Source: Georgenia sp. TF02-10 (lineage in GTDB: Bacteria > Actinomycetota > Actinomycetes > Actinomycetales > Actinomycetaceae). From it: DNA of 64,000 nucleotides. Below the pieces are notes generated by a model. The model had not been told where the DNA came from. It made no database searches and worked only from the letters and a program-made list of their open reading frames with translations. A program made the translations under genes and the position numbers. Of this stretch, positions 62,789-64,000 are shown one piece after another. The stretch is taken from contig NZ_CP094289.1 in NCBI RefSeq assembly GCF_022759505.1, positions 3,100,001 through 3,164,000 on the forward strand. Direction: 5' to 3'. Each line of letters begins with the position of its first letter. The first letter of the stretch is position 1.

Positions 62789-62925
62789 GCGGCACCTGCC
62801 TCGGCGTCGAGGAGGTCGAACAGTCGGCCGCCCTCGACCGCCCACTGCACAATGTCGCGCTGGTGCGGGAACAGGACGGGCGAGATGTCGCCGGGGTCCC
62901 CGCCGGTGCGCTCGTCGTCAGCCAT
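62785..62925 (-). CDS. Tiny protein resembling a helicase N-terminus (46 residues)
   Basis: Contains PVLFPHQRDIVQWAVEGGRL, which resembles the Q-motif region at the start of phage DEAD/SNF2-type helicases, but the protein ends before any Walker A motif. It may be a relic of a larger helicase gene replaced by the WhiB gene, with which it overlaps by ATGA, or a short protein in its own right. Confidence 0.5.
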   Translation of the reverse strand: MADDERTGGDPGDISPVLFPHQRDIVQWAVEGGRLFDLLDAEAGAA

Positions 62926-63313
62926 CGGTCGCCCGCCTCGCGATCAGGTCCAGCAGGCCGAGGACGTGCCCGCGCCGCCGGTCGAGCTCGGCGTGCGCCT
63001 CGTCCATCTCGCGGGCGAGGCGGTCCCGCTCCTTCTCGATGTTCGCGAGCTGCTCCTTCGCGGAGCGGAGCCTGCCGCTGACCACCTCCAGCTCGGCGTG
63101 CAGCGTCTCGACCTTCTCGGTCGTGGACCACGGGGCGCTGGGCGCCTCGATCAGGAGCATCTCGTCCCCGTCATCGTCGCGGCGCCTCGTGATGCTCTCG
63201 GCGTAGCCGATGGCCGTACCGTTGACGATGACCCACGGGGTGCGGTTGGGCTCCACGGCGGTGATCCACGCCTCCTCACCCCCGGGGGCCGCGGTCTGCT
63301 GGGGATGCTTCAT
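62918..63313 (-). CDS. Coiled-coil phage protein of unknown function
   Basis: 131 residues. N-terminal beta-like region (EEAWITAVEPNRTPWVIVNG) and a C-terminal coiled coil (LHAELEVVSGRLRSAKEQLA through ERDRLAREMDEAHAELDRRR). GAGGAAGGA precedes the ATG. No family recognised. Confidence 0.65.
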   Translation of the reverse strand: MKHPQQTAAPGGEEAWITAVEPNRTPWVIVNGTAIGYAESITRRRDDDGDEMLLIEAPSAPWSTTEKVETLHAELEVVSGRLRSAKEQLANIEKERDRLAREMDEAHAELDRRRGHVLGLLDLIARRATDG

Positions 63314-63405
63314 GGCTGGGTCCTTCCTCGTGACCTTCGGGTGGTCGCTACCTGGTGCCCGGCCGACGGCTCGCACGTCGGTGCCCGCTGGCCCGGGCTG
63401 CCGTC

Positions 63406-63852
63406 TCAGAACGGCGGGGCGCCCATGCCGGCGGCGGCCTGCTGCTGCACCGGCTGCTGCTGGGCCGCGGCAGGGGCCGCGAACTGCTGGGACTGGCGGC
63501 TGGCGAGCCAGGCCTTACCCGCCGCCAGGTCGGCCTCGCTGGGCTCGGCGATCAGCCACGGCGGGGACTGCGAGGGCTTCGCGTTCCCGGTCGTGAGCCG
63601 TCCGAGGACCTTCGCGCCCACCTTCGGCGCCAGCTGCGATCTCAGGACGCGCGGAAAGACCAGGGCGTCGAGGAACTCCTCGGGCTCACCGTCGATGGCG
63701 TAGACGTTGGCCCGGACGGCGTCGGTGCTGCCGAACGCGGTCTGGATGTCGTGCTCGACCCCGAGCGGCTCGATGACGAGCAGCCGGCCCTTGAGGTCGC
63801 TCCACTGGATGCCGGACGCTGACGCCGGCGCGGCGAACGGATTCTCGCTCAT
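63406..63852 (-). CDS. Phage protein, possibly single-stranded-DNA-binding
   Basis: 148 residues. A beta-rich N-terminal 90 residues (GRLLVIEPLGVEHDIQTAFG; VRANVYAIDGEPEEFLDALV) is followed by a Gln/Ala/Pro-rich linker and a C-terminal GAPPF. A flexible linker ending in a PPF-type tip recalls SSB proteins, and this is the first gene of the replication module here. The assignment is an inference; the tip lacks the usual acidic residues. The final 148 bases of the window (63853-64000) show no gene I can support. Confidence 0.55.
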   Translation of the reverse strand: MSENPFAAPASASGIQWSDLKGRLLVIEPLGVEHDIQTAFGSTDAVRANVYAIDGEPEEFLDALVFPRVLRSQLAPKVGAKVLGRLTTGNAKPSQSPPWLIAEPSEADLAAGKAWLASRQSQQFAAPAAAQQQPVQQQAAAGMGAPPF

Positions 63853-64000
63853 GCTCTTGCTCCTTCTTGTTCTCGTGCTAGCCCTGGTCCGCGGCTGCGG
63901 TCAGGGACGCCTTCTTGTCGAGCCTCCGGTGGCAGGGTTTGCACAACGGGGATATATCTCTCCGGGTTAATGGAGTAGGGGCCGTTCGGCGATTGACGTT

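Larger units (their letters stand above)
29437..64000. mobile_element. Siphovirus-type prophage (left end; right end outside window)
   Basis: A tRNA-fragment junction, two tyrosine recombinases, lysis, tail, tape measure, capsid, portal and terminase genes, and a phage replication module occupy everything from about 29.4 kb to the window edge. Structural genes are contiguous, overlapping and undamaged, so the prophage may be functional. Long tape measure, tail-chaperone frameshift and HK97-type head genes indicate a long non-contractile tail. The right attachment site is not in the window. Confidence 0.93.

Overview
The window is very GC-rich, with dense operons joined by ATGA/GTGA overlaps, many GTG starts, a WhiB-like protein and a cellobiose operon carrying CebR-type operators. 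This points to a high-GC Actinomycetota, probably Micrococcales (Cellulomonas/Georgenia-like). The species cannot be fixed from the sequence alone. The left 29.4 kb is chromosome. From about 29.4 kb to the right edge, and beyond it, lies a siphovirus-type prophage.

Chromosomal part: the end of a DUF808 membrane protein; an ATP-grasp enzyme; a cut-down ISL3-like insertion-sequence end; then a complete type I-E CRISPR-Cas locus in the order cas3-casA(cse1)-casB-casC-casD-casE-cas1-cas2, followed by an array of 49 repeats and 48 spacers. casA carries a one-base deletion that splits it into two frames. A voltage-gated-type K+ channel gene, also frameshifted, abuts the old end of the array. Next come a CebR-regulated beta-glucoside uptake operon (cebEFG-bglC-cebR), a methionine ABC importer (metQNI), an aldehyde dehydrogenase with its DUF779 partner, a SnoaL-like protein and a GNAT acetyltransferase. 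Two very long intergenic hairpins flank the aldehyde dehydrogenase pair.

Prophage part: the left end contains only the 3' half of a tRNA-like sequence (candidate attL). Two tail-to-tail tyrosine recombinases follow, then a small divergent early operon (unknown protein plus HTH protein) behind a promoter with repeated operators. Nearly everything else is on the minus strand. Replication/early genes lie at 56-64 kb (prim-pol, P-loop helicase, PD-(D/E)XK-like nucleases, HIT protein, WhiB fusion, many tiny zinc-finger proteins). Packaging and head genes lie at 48-55 kb, tail genes at 35-48 kb and lysis genes at 32-34 kb. One gene at 46.3 kb is on the opposite strand and looks like a moron.

The central observation is that the CRISPR array is armed against the prophage beside it. 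One spacer (present twice) matches a tail-assembly gene over 33/33 bases. A second (also present twice) matches the same gene 32/33. Five more distinct spacers match other prophage genes with 3 to 6 mismatches. Six of the seven protospacers have an AAC or AAG PAM. Such a genome should be self-destructive unless interference is off. The frameshift in casA, the subunit that reads the PAM, offers a direct explanation. Prophage-encoded inhibitors are an alternative, and sequencing error in casA must be excluded.
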